Source: Massilia sp. Root351
Lineage (GTDB): Bacteria > Pseudomonadota > Gammaproteobacteria > Burkholderiales > Burkholderiaceae_D
Direction of reading: 5' to 3'
DNA: 58,891 nucleotides
Assembly: GCF_001425045.1 (NCBI RefSeq)
Contig: NZ_LMDJ01000003.1
Span: forward strand, 10,881 to 69,771
Position 1 is the first letter of the stretch, and each line of letters begins with the position of its first letter. This document shows, one piece after another, positions 1 to 8,161 of the stretch. The notes beneath the pieces are model-generated. The model did no database searches and had not been told where the DNA came from. It worked only from the letters and a program-made list of their open reading frames with translations. The translations under genes were made by a program, and so were the position numbers.

Positions 1-27
1 CAAGAAGTCGAGCAGGTCGCTTTCCAC
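1..27 (-). CDS. N-terminal fragment of a gene cut by the window edge
   Basis: A minus-strand reading frame begins with GTG at 25-27, preceded by an AGGAG five bases upstream, and stays open to base 1 (VESDLLDFL). An in-frame ATG at 67-69 is an alternative start without a good ribosome site. It lies about 95 bases downstream of the PAAR gene in the same direction, so it may belong to the same type VI secretion locus. Nine residues are too few to name a family. Confidence 0.35.
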
Positions 28-122
28 GGGGACTCCTGACGGGGTGAACTGGTTCAGCGATGATGTCATTACCAGGATCAACTGATCTTGATCATGCGCA
101 AGCAGTTGCGCTGCGCTGGGGC

Positions 123-392
123 TTAACAATCGGCGGAGAAATCGGCTGGGGTGGGGATGAGCTGGGCGCCGCAACTGGTCCTGTGGCCATCGTAAGCGAC
201 TTCGATGCCGTCTATCGTGTGGCACGGATTGCCTTCGATGATGTTGGTGGTGCCGTGGCCCGGGATTGGGCAGGAACACTGGTCGCCGACGCTTGCAACA
301 GGGATGCCGTGCACAGTGAAATGCGCGGCGCGCGCAGTTATGACTCGGCCACCATGCGTGGTGGGGTCGCCCAGCCGTATCACGCTTTTCAT
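123..392 (-). CDS. PAAR-domain protein (type VI secretion spike tip)
   Basis: This 89-residue protein is essentially one PAAR domain. It has an N-terminal LGDPTTHGG motif, a VASVGDQCSCP segment, then HGTTNIIEG and GHRTSCGAQL near the C terminus. PAAR proteins fold into a small cone that caps the VgrG trimer of the type VI secretion needle and can carry effectors; the Cys/His residues bind a metal in known members. I start at the ATG at 390-392 because GGAG sits five bases upstream and the residues before it are not PAAR-like. There is no C-terminal extension, so it is a plain tip protein rather than a fused effector. tssG and tssF follow 3.5 kb away on the same strand. Family assignment is firm; a role with this particular T6SS is inferred from proximity. 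Confidence 0.9.
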   Translation of the reverse strand: MKSVIRLGDPTTHGGRVITARAAHFTVHGIPVASVGDQCSCPIPGHGTTNIIEGNPCHTIDGIEVAYDGHRTSCGAQLIPTPADFSADC

Positions 393-635
393 GATTGCTC
401 CGATGTTTGGAAGATTGTGGCGATGATTGCATTGCTCGGACTGGCCTACTTTGAGCGGACGCAACGGAAGGCTGGGCAGGGTCTACGCTTGTGATAGGCT
501 GTGTCGATATGATCAACATTCCGTGCGCGGCGATTCGATGGTTCCCAGATTAAGTGCCTCCAGTAGCAAGACTGTTTTAAACGACCCTGGACACTGCCTG
601 CGCGAAGGGTTTTCGGCTTGAGAGCGGCTGGCTTC

Positions 636-2669
636 ATGCAGCGGGATCGCTGGCGGTTGAGCAACGCCATGTTGCTTTCGCTGGTCATTCACGCGCTGCT
701 ATTGAGCGTTACCTTTGGCGGGCAAACCTTCGGGTTTCCCGGACTGAGCCTCCCCTGGAAGGATCTGCGGCTGGAGGCGAGCGACTTGCGCATTGTGCTG
801 ATGCCTCCCCCTCCTCCGCCCGCGCCCGCGCCGGCGCTGACGCCAGAGGCTCCCTCGCCCACCAAGGTCAATGGTGCAGTAGGCAGTTCCGCTGCTGCGC
901 AGCCACGTGCGCCTGCTCCCTTGCCGGAACCTTCTCCTGCACAGTCTCAAGCGGTTGGGATGACGGCCTGGAAGCGCCCGGAAGTGAACTTGCCGATTGC
1001 TCCCGATGCGCCGCAGACGCGAGCGCCAACCACCGTTCTGGAGCGGAATTCGCCCGTGCAGGGAGGTGATGTGCCGGCGCCGGAGAGCGCAGGTGATTTG
1101 GGGCAGAAGCGCATCGATGACGATGCGCGGGAGCAGGCGCTTGAACGGGCCAGGGTGGAGCAGGAGAGGCAGACTACGGAGCGCGCACGGCAGGCGGAGT
1201 TGTCGGCGCAGCGTGAAACGTTGCGGCAAGAGCAGTTGCGGGAAGATGCGGCACGCGCCGAGAAGGCGGCCAGGAGCGAGGCGGCGCGACTGGATGCAGA
1301 GCGGTTGGAGCAAGTCAGGCAGGAGACTTTGCGGCGCGAGACGCAGCAAGAGCAGGCCAGGCTGGACGAGAAGGCGCGGCAGGATTTCGCCCGGCTGGAA
1401 CGGGAGCGTGCGGAAGCTGCTCGAATTGAGGCGGAACGGCAGAAGCTGGCGCGGCAGGAGGAAGTTCGTCAGCAAACGATACGGCAAGAGCTGGCTAACC
1501 GGGATGAGCAGGCACGGCAAGAGGCGGCTCGGCAGGAGCGGGACCGGGCCGAGACGACGCGGCTGGATACGGAACGCCAGAAGCTTGTTCGGCAGGAGGA
1601 GTTGCGGCGCGAGGCGCTGCGGCAAGAAACGCTGCGGCAGGAGCAAGCCAGGCAGGATGAAAAGGCGCGGGAGCAGTTGGAGATGGCTCGCCAGAACGCG
1701 GTACGGAATGAGGCGGCGCGGCAGGAGCAGGCAAGGCTGGATGAGACGGTGCGCCAGGAGGCAGCTCGGCAGGAGCTGGCAAGGCAAGAGGCGGCACGCC
1801 AACAAGCGGCGCGGGAGGAGTTGGCGAGGCAGGAGTTGGCGAGGCAGGAGTTGGCGAAGCAGGAGTTGGCGAGACAAGAGATGGCTAAAAAGGAGGCTGC
1901 CCGCCAGGAGGCCGCACGGCAGGAGTTGGCGAGGCAGGAAGCAGCAAGGCAGGAGATCGCACGCCAGGAAGTTGCGCGACAAGAGCTGGCGAGGCGGGAA
2001 GCATTACGTCAGGAGGCCGCGCGTCAGGAGGCTGCGAGGCAGGAGGCTGCCCGCCAGGAGGTAGCGAGACAAGAAGCTGCGCGACAGGAGATGGCTCGGC
2101 AGGAAGCGTCACGGCAGGAGGCTGCGCGGCAAGCGGCGAAGCAAGAGGGGGCGAGGCAGGTTACGTCGCAGCAGGAGCAGGCGCTGCGCGAAAAGGCGGA
2201 GCGGGAGGCGCAACGCGAGGAGCGGCTGCGGGCGATTGGCAAGCAGCTCGATGCGGAAGCGGCCCAGCGCGAGGCGCAGAACCGCCCTTCCCGCTCTTTG
2301 CTGCCGATGGCCAGCGGCTTGCGGCGCGGATGGATGTACGGCCGCGCCGATCCGAATGCCGACCTGGTCCTCTACTCGGAGGCCATGAGTAAAAAAATCG
2401 AACTGAACATGACCTTCGAGATGGTGCGCGAGGTGGTGAAGCAGCCGCACACGCAGCCGACGGTGACGGTGGCGGTGCGTGCAGACGGCTCGGTGGAGAA
2501 GGTGACGTTCGTGGTCTCCAGCGGCGTGCCCGCTATCGACGAGGCGATACGGCGCGTGGTGGCGAGCCAGGCGCCGTATGGCGCGTTCCCGCCCACGGTG
2601 GCGCGCCAGTACGACGTGATCGAGATCCGCCGCACCTGGGTGTTTGATACGGCAATCCGCCTGCAGTAA
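636..2669 (+). CDS. TonB/TolA-like energy-transducer protein with giant coiled coil
   Basis: About 677 residues. A short basic N terminus leads to one membrane segment (about residues 10-28), then a Pro-rich stretch (MPPPPPPAPAPA). About 400 residues of Arg/Gln/Glu/Ala repeats follow, largely the pentapeptide ARQEx. The C-terminal domain of about 100 residues ends with VRADGSVEKVTFVVSSG, as in TonB-type C-terminal domains. Anchor, periplasm-spanning helix and C-terminal contact domain match TonB/TolA architecture, in which the protein transmits inner-membrane motor force to the outer membrane. The helix is far longer than usual. I prefer the ATG at 636; a TTG at 618 adds six residues and has AAGGG upstream. 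No exbB/exbD or tolQR is adjacent. It is convergent with the next gene, 20 bases away. TonB-family is likely; the partner is unknown. Confidence 0.8.
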   Translation: MQRDRWRLSNAMLLSLVIHALLLSVTFGGQTFGFPGLSLPWKDLRLEASDLRIVLMPPPPPPAPAPALTPEAPSPTKVNGAVGSSAAAQPRAPAPLPEPSPAQSQAVGMTAWKRPEVNLPIAPDAPQTRAPTTVLERNSPVQGGDVPAPESAGDLGQKRIDDDAREQALERARVEQERQTTERARQAELSAQRETLRQEQLREDAARAEKAARSEAARLDAERLEQVRQETLRRETQQEQARLDEKARQDFARLERERAEAARIEAERQKLARQEEVRQQTIRQELANRDEQARQEAARQERDRAETTRLDTERQKLVRQEELRREALRQETLRQEQARQDEKAREQLEMARQNAVRNEAARQEQARLDETVRQEAARQELARQEAARQQAAREELARQELARQELAKQELARQEMAKKEAARQEAARQELARQEAARQEIARQEVARQELARREALRQEAARQEAARQEAARQEVARQEAARQEMARQEASRQEAARQAAKQEGARQVTSQQEQALREKAEREAQREERLRAIGKQLDAEAAQREAQNRPSRSLLPMASGLRRGWMYGRADPNADLVLYSEAMSKKIELNMTFEMVREVVKQPHTQPTVTVAVRADGSVEKVTFVVSSGVPAIDEAIRRVVASQAPYGAFPPTVARQYDVIEIRRTWVFDTAIRLQ

Positions 2670-2689
2670 CAGCCTGGGCGCCGCGCGCC

Positions 2690-3619
2690 CTAGTGCTGGA
2701 CCGGTGCGGCTTCGTCCTTGTTTTGCTGCTTCTCCTTGAGCCAGGCTTTCAGCTTGGCCATGTCGCGGAAGTCGGCCACGTCGCAGGCGATGTTTTCCAG
2801 CTGGTGTTCGAGCAGGTGCTTTTGCAGCCGCATGCAATGCTGGGCAATGCTTTCCGTGAACGGCGGGCTGCCCGGCAGGTTGAGCTGAACCATCAGCGAG
2901 AACTGGATGCCAACAGTGTCGAATTCCAGGTCTTCCAGGTAGTCTTCAATGAACTCGACCTTGCGCGATATCTGCCTCACGCCCAGGCGCGCGGTGCCGG
3001 GCCGCCGGGTCAGGTCCAGCTCGATGTCCAGCACCCGCAGTGCAACCGGGTCTTCGTTGATGTAGCCGGCGTTGGCCTGCTCGAGCAGGTATGGCTGCTG
3101 CTCCAGCGGCAGCGTGAGGATGATGCCCACCAGCTTGGCGTGCAGCTCCTCGGCCTCGGCCTGGTCGCCTTCTTCATCGAAAGAACAGGATACAGGGTAG
3201 GTGTCGGCCAGCAGCATGTCGCCCACTTCGCGCAGCACCGGCAGGAAGCGGGCACGGTCTGTGCGGTAGTCGCTGCCGCTGTAGCGGCTGTAGAACTGGC
3301 GGATTTCGCTGTCATCCTTTGTGCTGAGCATCCGGTCCGCCAGCACGCAGATGGTCTCGGCGATCGAGGTACGCTCGGGTTCGGTCAACGTGCCGTTGCC
3401 GTAAGCCTGATCGAAGACGCGTATCAGTTGCCGGGCGTAGACGCCGAACTGCTCTTCCAGGGGCTCGAGGGTGCGCCTGCCCAGGTCGCGCAGGCGCACG
3501 GCGGTGTCTTCCCAGCGCGCGTAGGTACGGCGCGCTTCACCCAGTTTGGCGAGCACGGATTCAAGCTCCTGCCGGGCGGCGGCAATCTTGGTGCCGGGTT
3601 TGGTGCGTGGAATAGGCAT
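2690..3619 (-). CDS. Conserved hypothetical helical protein next to T6SS genes
   Basis: 309 residues, starting at the ATG at 3617-3619 with GAGG about eight bases upstream; the frame extends further upstream but that part looks non-coding. There is no signal peptide or membrane segment, so it is probably cytoplasmic. The first 60 residues are rich in charged helix (ARQELESVLAKLGEARR). A middle segment (RQLIRVFDQAYGNGTLT, then FYSRYSGSDY) recalls a region I remember from DnaJ-related proteins of unknown function, but no J-domain HPD motif is visible. The C terminus is Lys/Gln-rich. It lies downstream of tssF-tssG on the same strand after a 235-base gap, so co-regulation is possible but not shown. 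I assign no function. Confidence 0.6.
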   Translation of the reverse strand: MPIPRTKPGTKIAAARQELESVLAKLGEARRTYARWEDTAVRLRDLGRRTLEPLEEQFGVYARQLIRVFDQAYGNGTLTEPERTSIAETICVLADRMLSTKDDSEIRQFYSRYSGSDYRTDRARFLPVLREVGDMLLADTYPVSCSFDEEGDQAEAEELHAKLVGIILTLPLEQQPYLLEQANAGYINEDPVALRVLDIELDLTRRPGTARLGVRQISRKVEFIEDYLEDLEFDTVGIQFSLMVQLNLPGSPPFTESIAQHCMRLQKHLLEHQLENIACDVADFRDMAKLKAWLKEKQQNKDEAAPVQH

Positions 3620-3854
3620 GGTCGGGCCTCGTGGGGGCTGGATGGGCAGACCACTTGTGGAGGGCGTTCTGCCAGGAAGAACTGGCATTCTAGGCGCGCG
3701 GCGGTGCGCCGGCATTGATGTGTCGCAAAGGCAGAGCAAACCCCACTGAAGTCCAGGCGCTTTTTTGACCAGCGTGAGCACGCTCCAAAGTTTGGCAAGC
3801 CGTTCGGTACCAGCGCCGCCGCCAACGCGTTGCGAGCTGGGCGAACAGGCAAAG

Positions 3855-5009
3855 CTATGGGGTCAGCAAATAGCTGGCGTCTTCTCGGTCGCTTTCTGAG
3901 GGGGCATTGAGGAGGAAGGCGTTCACGCCGAGGCGGGCGCCGCCTTGCGGTTCGCTGGGGCGGAGGCAGAAGCCGCAGGTGTCGGCGGCGCGCAGCCGCA
4001 AGCGGACTTCGAAGGCGATGCCGACCGTGCAGAACATGGCGAGCGTTGCTTGCAGCGCTTCGGCGCCGGGGCCACGGGGCAGGAAGCGGTCGAAGTCTGC
4101 CTTGCGGAGCGGGCCGATGCGGATGCGGGCGAGCGTGTCGCAACGGTTGATGCGCTCACCGAGCAACACGCCGTTGCGCAGGCCGCAATGGCTGCGGCCC
4201 AGCTGGGCTTGCTGCGCGACGGGCAGCGCTTCCCATACGCCGATCAGGGGCTCCACTTTGAAGGGCACACCGAAGTATTCGGTAAGCATGCCAGTCATTA
4301 CGTCGTGCGAGACGGTGCGGCTGCGGATCTGGACGGCATAGCGGGCGAAGGTTTCGCGGTCGATGATGCCACCCTGCGGCGGCTGGGCGCCGGAGAGTAG
4401 CAGGAGCCGGGCCAGGTAGCCGTCGCTGCCGTCAGCTTCCTGCATGCATTCGGGTCGGTACGTGGCCCAGCCCTGGCAGAACATGGCGAGCGCGCGGTTG
4501 GAGAAGATGTCGAGGAAGGCGCGCGGGGCCTGGCCGTCTTCGCGCTGTTCGTGCGCGGCGATGCGTTCGGTGTAGTGGTGCGGCAGCGCGCCGCTGCCGC
4601 CGAGCAGGCCCATGAAGGCGGGCGTGAGGTCGAGCCGGCCGCCGGCCAGATCGAGCCCGCTGATCTCCCCCGGGGGGAAGGCTAGCGAAAGGTGGTTGCG
4701 GTAGCGTAGCTGCAGCGTACCCGGCGGCTCGGCCTGCGCGGCGGGCCAGGCGGCGGCCGGGACGTCCACATGCGTGTCGACTTGCGCATCTGAGTGCGCA
4801 TCCGAGTGCGCGTCAGATTGCACGTCGGATTGTGCGTCCAGGTGCGCGTCGGGTTGTGCATCGGACTGCGCGTCGGACTGCGGCTGGCTGCGCAGCCATT
4901 GTTCGAGCAGGCGCACGGCCTGGAAGAAGTCGAAGCGCTGCGGCTCGGCCAGCAGCGTGCAAATCAGCCCAGTCAGGCCAGCGCCAGGCTTCCGTTGCGG
5001 GGTGGGCAT
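3855..5009 (-). CDS. tssG: Type VI secretion baseplate protein TssG
   Basis: 384 residues, TssG/ImpH/VasB family. Diagnostic pieces are RFDFFQAVRLLE near residue 25, a FPPGEIS segment, MGLLGGSGALPHHYTE, the FSNRALAMF motif and a C-terminal half ending NAFLLNAP. TssG forms the baseplate wedge with TssE, TssF and TssK that surrounds VgrG and nucleates sheath assembly. The ATG at 5007-5009 follows an AAAGGAG site and overlaps the 3' end of tssF by 37 bases, so the two are translationally coupled. Oddity: residues 43-83, just after the N-terminal helix, are a run of tetrapeptides of the form (S/P/L)D(A/V)(Q/H), encoded by 12-base tandem repeats; this insert is not part of the usual family. Function is confident; the effect of the insert is unknown. 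Confidence 0.93.
   Translation of the reverse strand: MPTPQRKPGAGLTGLICTLLAEPQRFDFFQAVRLLEQWLRSQPQSDAQSDAQPDAHLDAQSDVQSDAHSDAHSDAQVDTHVDVPAAAWPAAQAEPPGTLQLRYRNHLSLAFPPGEISGLDLAGGRLDLTPAFMGLLGGSGALPHHYTERIAAHEQREDGQAPRAFLDIFSNRALAMFCQGWATYRPECMQEADGSDGYLARLLLLSGAQPPQGGIIDRETFARYAVQIRSRTVSHDVMTGMLTEYFGVPFKVEPLIGVWEALPVAQQAQLGRSHCGLRNGVLLGERINRCDTLARIRIGPLRKADFDRFLPRGPGAEALQATLAMFCTVGIAFEVRLRLRAADTCGFCLRPSEPQGGARLGVNAFLLNAPSESDREDASYLLTP
4761..4884. repeat. 12-base tandem repeats inside tssG encoding SDAQ/SDAH units
   Basis: About ten imperfect 12-base units (plus-strand core TGCGCGTCGGAC and variants) lie in frame in tssG and encode acidic tetrapeptides with alternating His or Gln. Because the unit is a multiple of three, copy-number change would lengthen or shorten the protein without a frameshift. 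Units differ at several positions, so the array is not freshly amplified. Confidence 0.8.
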
Positions 5010-6817
5010 CGCAGCAGCTCCTTTCCGTTGGCGTGCGAGAAGACGGTGAGCTGGGTGTAGCTGTTCAGGTGGGCGTACAGGGCCAGCAGGCGGTCGAGCA
5101 TTTGCGCGAAGATGTGGACGCCAGTGCCGGCGTAAGCCTGCTCGTCGAGCGTGATGCGGATGTCCACACCGTGCAGGCAAGCGAGGCCGGTGCCGCGCCG
5201 CAGCCAGGCGGTGCCCGGCGTGTGCGCCAAGCCGGTGATGCCGTCGATCTGGCGCTGCGAGATGGCGTTGCCGGGCAAGGCGTACAGGCGCAGCATGGCG
5301 GTGAACGCAGGCAGGCCTTGCTGCGTGAGCGTGCGGTGGTTAAGGGACAGGTGCGACACCAGTCCCCACTGCGCGCCGCGCGCGGTGGCGAGGCGCTGCG
5401 ACGGGGTGGGCTTGCGCAGCAGCCGTATCGGCACGCTGCCGGTGCTGGCCTCGGTGGCCAGGTCGCCGCCGGGCAGGCCGCCCTGCAGTTCGTGCGGCAG
5501 GTTGCGGTTGGTGCAGGTGAGGCCGATGGAGGCGATGCCGGGCTCGGACTTGAGCGGGTCGAAGTCGCGGTCCACCAGCGCCAGCGAGTATTCGTGGGCG
5601 GTGCGGCCGCTGGCCAGTTCCTCGTCGCGCCGCGCGATCCAGTAGCGCCCCTTGCGGCTGGGGGATTCGCCGTGGCGCAGCGAGTAGTAGGGAACGAATT
5701 CGGTACTGACACTGTCCCGGGCGCCGGAGCGCTGCAGCAGGTGCACCGAGTCCACGCTGTAGATCTCGCAGGCCCTGGCGGGCAGCGCGTCCGGCAGCAG
5801 CGGGTAAGTGCTCCGGGTGTGGGTGATCTGGATGGGCGTGGCGATGTGGCGGAACAGGTTGACGATGGGCGTGCAGGACAACAGCAGGTTGTCGCGCGTA
5901 AGCGTGCGCAGGATGCGGGCGGCGCCGCAGCCGGCGCGCACGCCGTTCAGCGGCAGGTGCAAGGTGACGGTCGCGCAGCCGGGCGCGGCGTGGCGCAGCA
6001 GCTCGGCCAGCTCAATGTCGATGAAGTCGAATTTTTCCGGACAGGCGAAGTATTCACTGAGCAGGCGGTAGGCAGGCTGCCCGGCGGGCTCGAAGGGCAG
6101 CAGCGCGTCGGCGTCGTCGAAGCCGGCCGGGCGCAGCGGCACGCGCTCCAGCAGCCGCCACTGCCCTTCCGTTTCAACGCAGGCGCAGGCGGCGCGCATG
6201 AAGAGCGTGTCGCGCAAGGTGGCGCGTAGCGAAGCTTCGCCGTCCAGGTACAAGCGCAGCACCGGCAGGCGCAGTTCGGCCAGGCTGCGGTTGGCGGCGG
6301 TGCAGGCGATGGTGATGCGGATGGAGGCCGTGACGTCGGACGGCAGCTGCAGCGACGATGGCGCGTGGATGCAGGTTTCAAAGCCCGCCACGCTGATCTG
6401 CACCGGGGCCACGGCCACGTCGTAGACGGTGCGGAACTTGCAGCCGGGCGCGGTCTTGCCGAGGGACTTGAGCGCGGTGCCGCGCGGGACCGTTACGGTG
6501 GCGTCCGTGCCGCCGGTTACGCCGCTGTTGTCGAAGCGGGCGACGGAGCAGGACGGCAGCGGGCGCAGGTAGTGCGGGTAAAGCACGCCAAGCAAGGCTT
6601 CGGTGAAGCCGGCGTAGTCGTCGTCCAGGCGCTTGGCGGTACGGGCGTTGAGCAGGGCTACGGACTGGATCAGCCGTTCCACGTGCGGGTCGGCGCAGGT
6701 TTCGCCGTTCATCAGCAGGCTGCCTGCGAGCTTGGGGTAGCGTTCGGCGAATTCGTGGCTGGCGCGGCGCAGCATGCCCAGCTCGCGTTCGAAGTATGGC
6801 AGCAGTTTTTCCATCAT
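4973..6817 (-). CDS. tssF: Type VI secretion baseplate protein TssF
   Basis: 614 residues, the usual length for TssF/ImpG/VasA. It opens with LLPYFERELGMLRRASHEFAE and contains ERLIQSVALLNARTAKRLDD and a PHYLRPLPSCSVARFD segment, all typical of the N-terminal half of the family; the C terminus holds the GTGVHIFAQMLDRLLALYAHLNSYTQL segment broken across the usual fold. TssF pairs with TssG in the baseplate wedge. The ATG at 6815-6817 has GAGGA about six bases upstream; a second Met follows immediately. It is the first visible gene of the coupled tssF-tssG pair. The remaining tss genes (sheath, ClpV, membrane complex) are not in the window, so the system is either continued to the left or scattered. 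Confidence 0.95.
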   Translation of the reverse strand: MMEKLLPYFERELGMLRRASHEFAERYPKLAGSLLMNGETCADPHVERLIQSVALLNARTAKRLDDDYAGFTEALLGVLYPHYLRPLPSCSVARFDNSGVTGGTDATVTVPRGTALKSLGKTAPGCKFRTVYDVAVAPVQISVAGFETCIHAPSSLQLPSDVTASIRITIACTAANRSLAELRLPVLRLYLDGEASLRATLRDTLFMRAACACVETEGQWRLLERVPLRPAGFDDADALLPFEPAGQPAYRLLSEYFACPEKFDFIDIELAELLRHAAPGCATVTLHLPLNGVRAGCGAARILRTLTRDNLLLSCTPIVNLFRHIATPIQITHTRSTYPLLPDALPARACEIYSVDSVHLLQRSGARDSVSTEFVPYYSLRHGESPSRKGRYWIARRDEELASGRTAHEYSLALVDRDFDPLKSEPGIASIGLTCTNRNLPHELQGGLPGGDLATEASTGSVPIRLLRKPTPSQRLATARGAQWGLVSHLSLNHRTLTQQGLPAFTAMLRLYALPGNAISQRQIDGITGLAHTPGTAWLRRGTGLACLHGVDIRITLDEQAYAGTGVHIFAQMLDRLLALYAHLNSYTQLTVFSHANGKELLRCPPRNGSLALA

Positions 6818-6982
6818 CGTGTCCTCGCGTTGGGGTTCAACGATGGTGTCACAGGCGGGGGCACTGGGCCTTGATGCTGAGCAATCAGCAACGATGGTTT
6901 ACCAAGAGCTACCACGCGCCGCGCCGCGCGCGGCGGCGATACGCTAATCCGGCTTTACCCCCAAACCCAAGGAGCTCCCATC

Positions 6983-8161
6983 ATGCTAGTCAAACGTTTG
7001 CTGCCTTTTCTTCTGATATCCGCATTCGCCCTGCCCGGCGTGGCGCAGGCGCAGTACCAGTACACGCCGGTCAGTCTTGCCACCGGCATCATCTCGCTGT
7101 ATGGCGCGGAATACGGTTCCGCCACCACCATCAACAACAACGGCACGGTAGGCGTGGTCTACCGGATCGAGGAAACCTGGTACGACCAGGCGTACACATG
7201 GAAGAACGGACAGTTCTCTTTTATTCCGCGCATCCAGGGCAAGATCTACAACCACTACATCACCGGCATCAACGACGCCGGAAACATGGCTGTGAACTTC
7301 AACATGTTCGACACCACCACCGGGCAGGGCCACTTCTTCACGCACAACGACTACCTCAAGGTGCCGGACCTGGTCTACCAGGCCACCACCAGGGTCAACG
7401 CCATCAACAACAATGACATGGTGGTGGGCGACGGGGGCATGGGCTTTGACGACTGGTCCAATCCGCCGCCGCGCCATGCCTTCATTTACCAGAACGGCAC
7501 ATCGACCGACCTTGGCACGCTGGGCGGCAAGGATAGCTACGCCATGGGCGTCAACGACGCCGGCACCGTTGTCGGCGGCTCGCACACCACTGCGGGGGCG
7601 ATGCGCGCCTTCACCTACGACGCCACCGGCATGCATGAAATGGGGACGCTGGGCGGGGCCTACAGCATGGCGCACGACATCAATGAACACGGCGATATCG
7701 TCGGCGTGTCCGACACCGCGGACGGCGTGCGGCACGTGTTCCTGTACTCCGGCGGCACCATGCATGACCTGGGCGTATGGAACGACTACCAATGGGGAAA
7801 ACCGGATATCAACGATTCTGGGCAGGTGGTGACTATCCTCAAGATCAACGGCGTGGCGACACCCGTGCTGTATCAAAACGGCACTACCACGGTGCTCAGC
7901 ACCCTGATCGATCCTGCGGCGGGAGTGGACCTGATGCGCGTGGATGCGATCAACGACCACGGGCAGATCGCCGCCACCGCTTGCGGACAGGGCGGCGCGT
8001 ACGGCGAGGGGTGCTGGGGCATGCTGCTCAATCCCCTGAACCCGGTGCCTGAACCGGCCACCTGGGGCATGCTGGGGGCCGGACTGGGCGTGCTGGCTTA
8101 CTGCGGCAGGCGCCGCAGCAAGCAGGCAGGCGGGCAGTCCGACGGAACAGCGTCAGCCTAG
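6983..8161 (+). CDS. Secreted PEP-CTERM protein with HAF-type repeats
   Basis: 392 residues. A signal peptide (MLVKRLLPFLLISAFALPGVAQA) is followed by a body of imperfect repeats of about 40-50 residues. These alternate DLGTLGG-like segments with INDAGTVVGGS or INEHGDIVGVS segments, the pattern of HAF repeats predicted to form a beta-propeller-like extracellular domain. The C terminus has the sorting signal VPEPATWGML, a hydrophobic helix and a final RRRSK cluster. PEP-CTERM proteins are cut and anchored or released by an exosortase, usually together with exopolysaccharide; no exosortase gene is visible here. The start has AAGGAG eight bases upstream. Its last nine bases overlap the convergent fccB-like gene. 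Sorting class is firm; ligand or role unknown. Confidence 0.9.
   Translation: MLVKRLLPFLLISAFALPGVAQAQYQYTPVSLATGIISLYGAEYGSATTINNNGTVGVVYRIEETWYDQAYTWKNGQFSFIPRIQGKIYNHYITGINDAGNMAVNFNMFDTTTGQGHFFTHNDYLKVPDLVYQATTRVNAINNNDMVVGDGGMGFDDWSNPPPRHAFIYQNGTSTDLGTLGGKDSYAMGVNDAGTVVGGSHTTAGAMRAFTYDATGMHEMGTLGGAYSMAHDINEHGDIVGVSDTADGVRHVFLYSGGTMHDLGVWNDYQWGKPDINDSGQVVTILKINGVATPVLYQNGTTTVLSTLIDPAAGVDLMRVDAINDHGQIAATACGQGGAYGEGCWGMLLNPLNPVPEPATWGMLGAGLGVLAYCGRRRSKQAGGQSDGTASA

Noticed and set aside
123..494. Plus-strand frames at 60-494 and 205-426 opposite the PAAR gene
   Set aside because: The minus strand has a full PAAR domain with a ribosome site; the plus frames have no motif.
699..1982. 427-residue Leu/Arg-rich minus-strand frame opposite the TonB/TolA-like gene
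   Set aside because: Repeats on this strand are just the complement of the ARQEx repeats; no start site or domain supports it.
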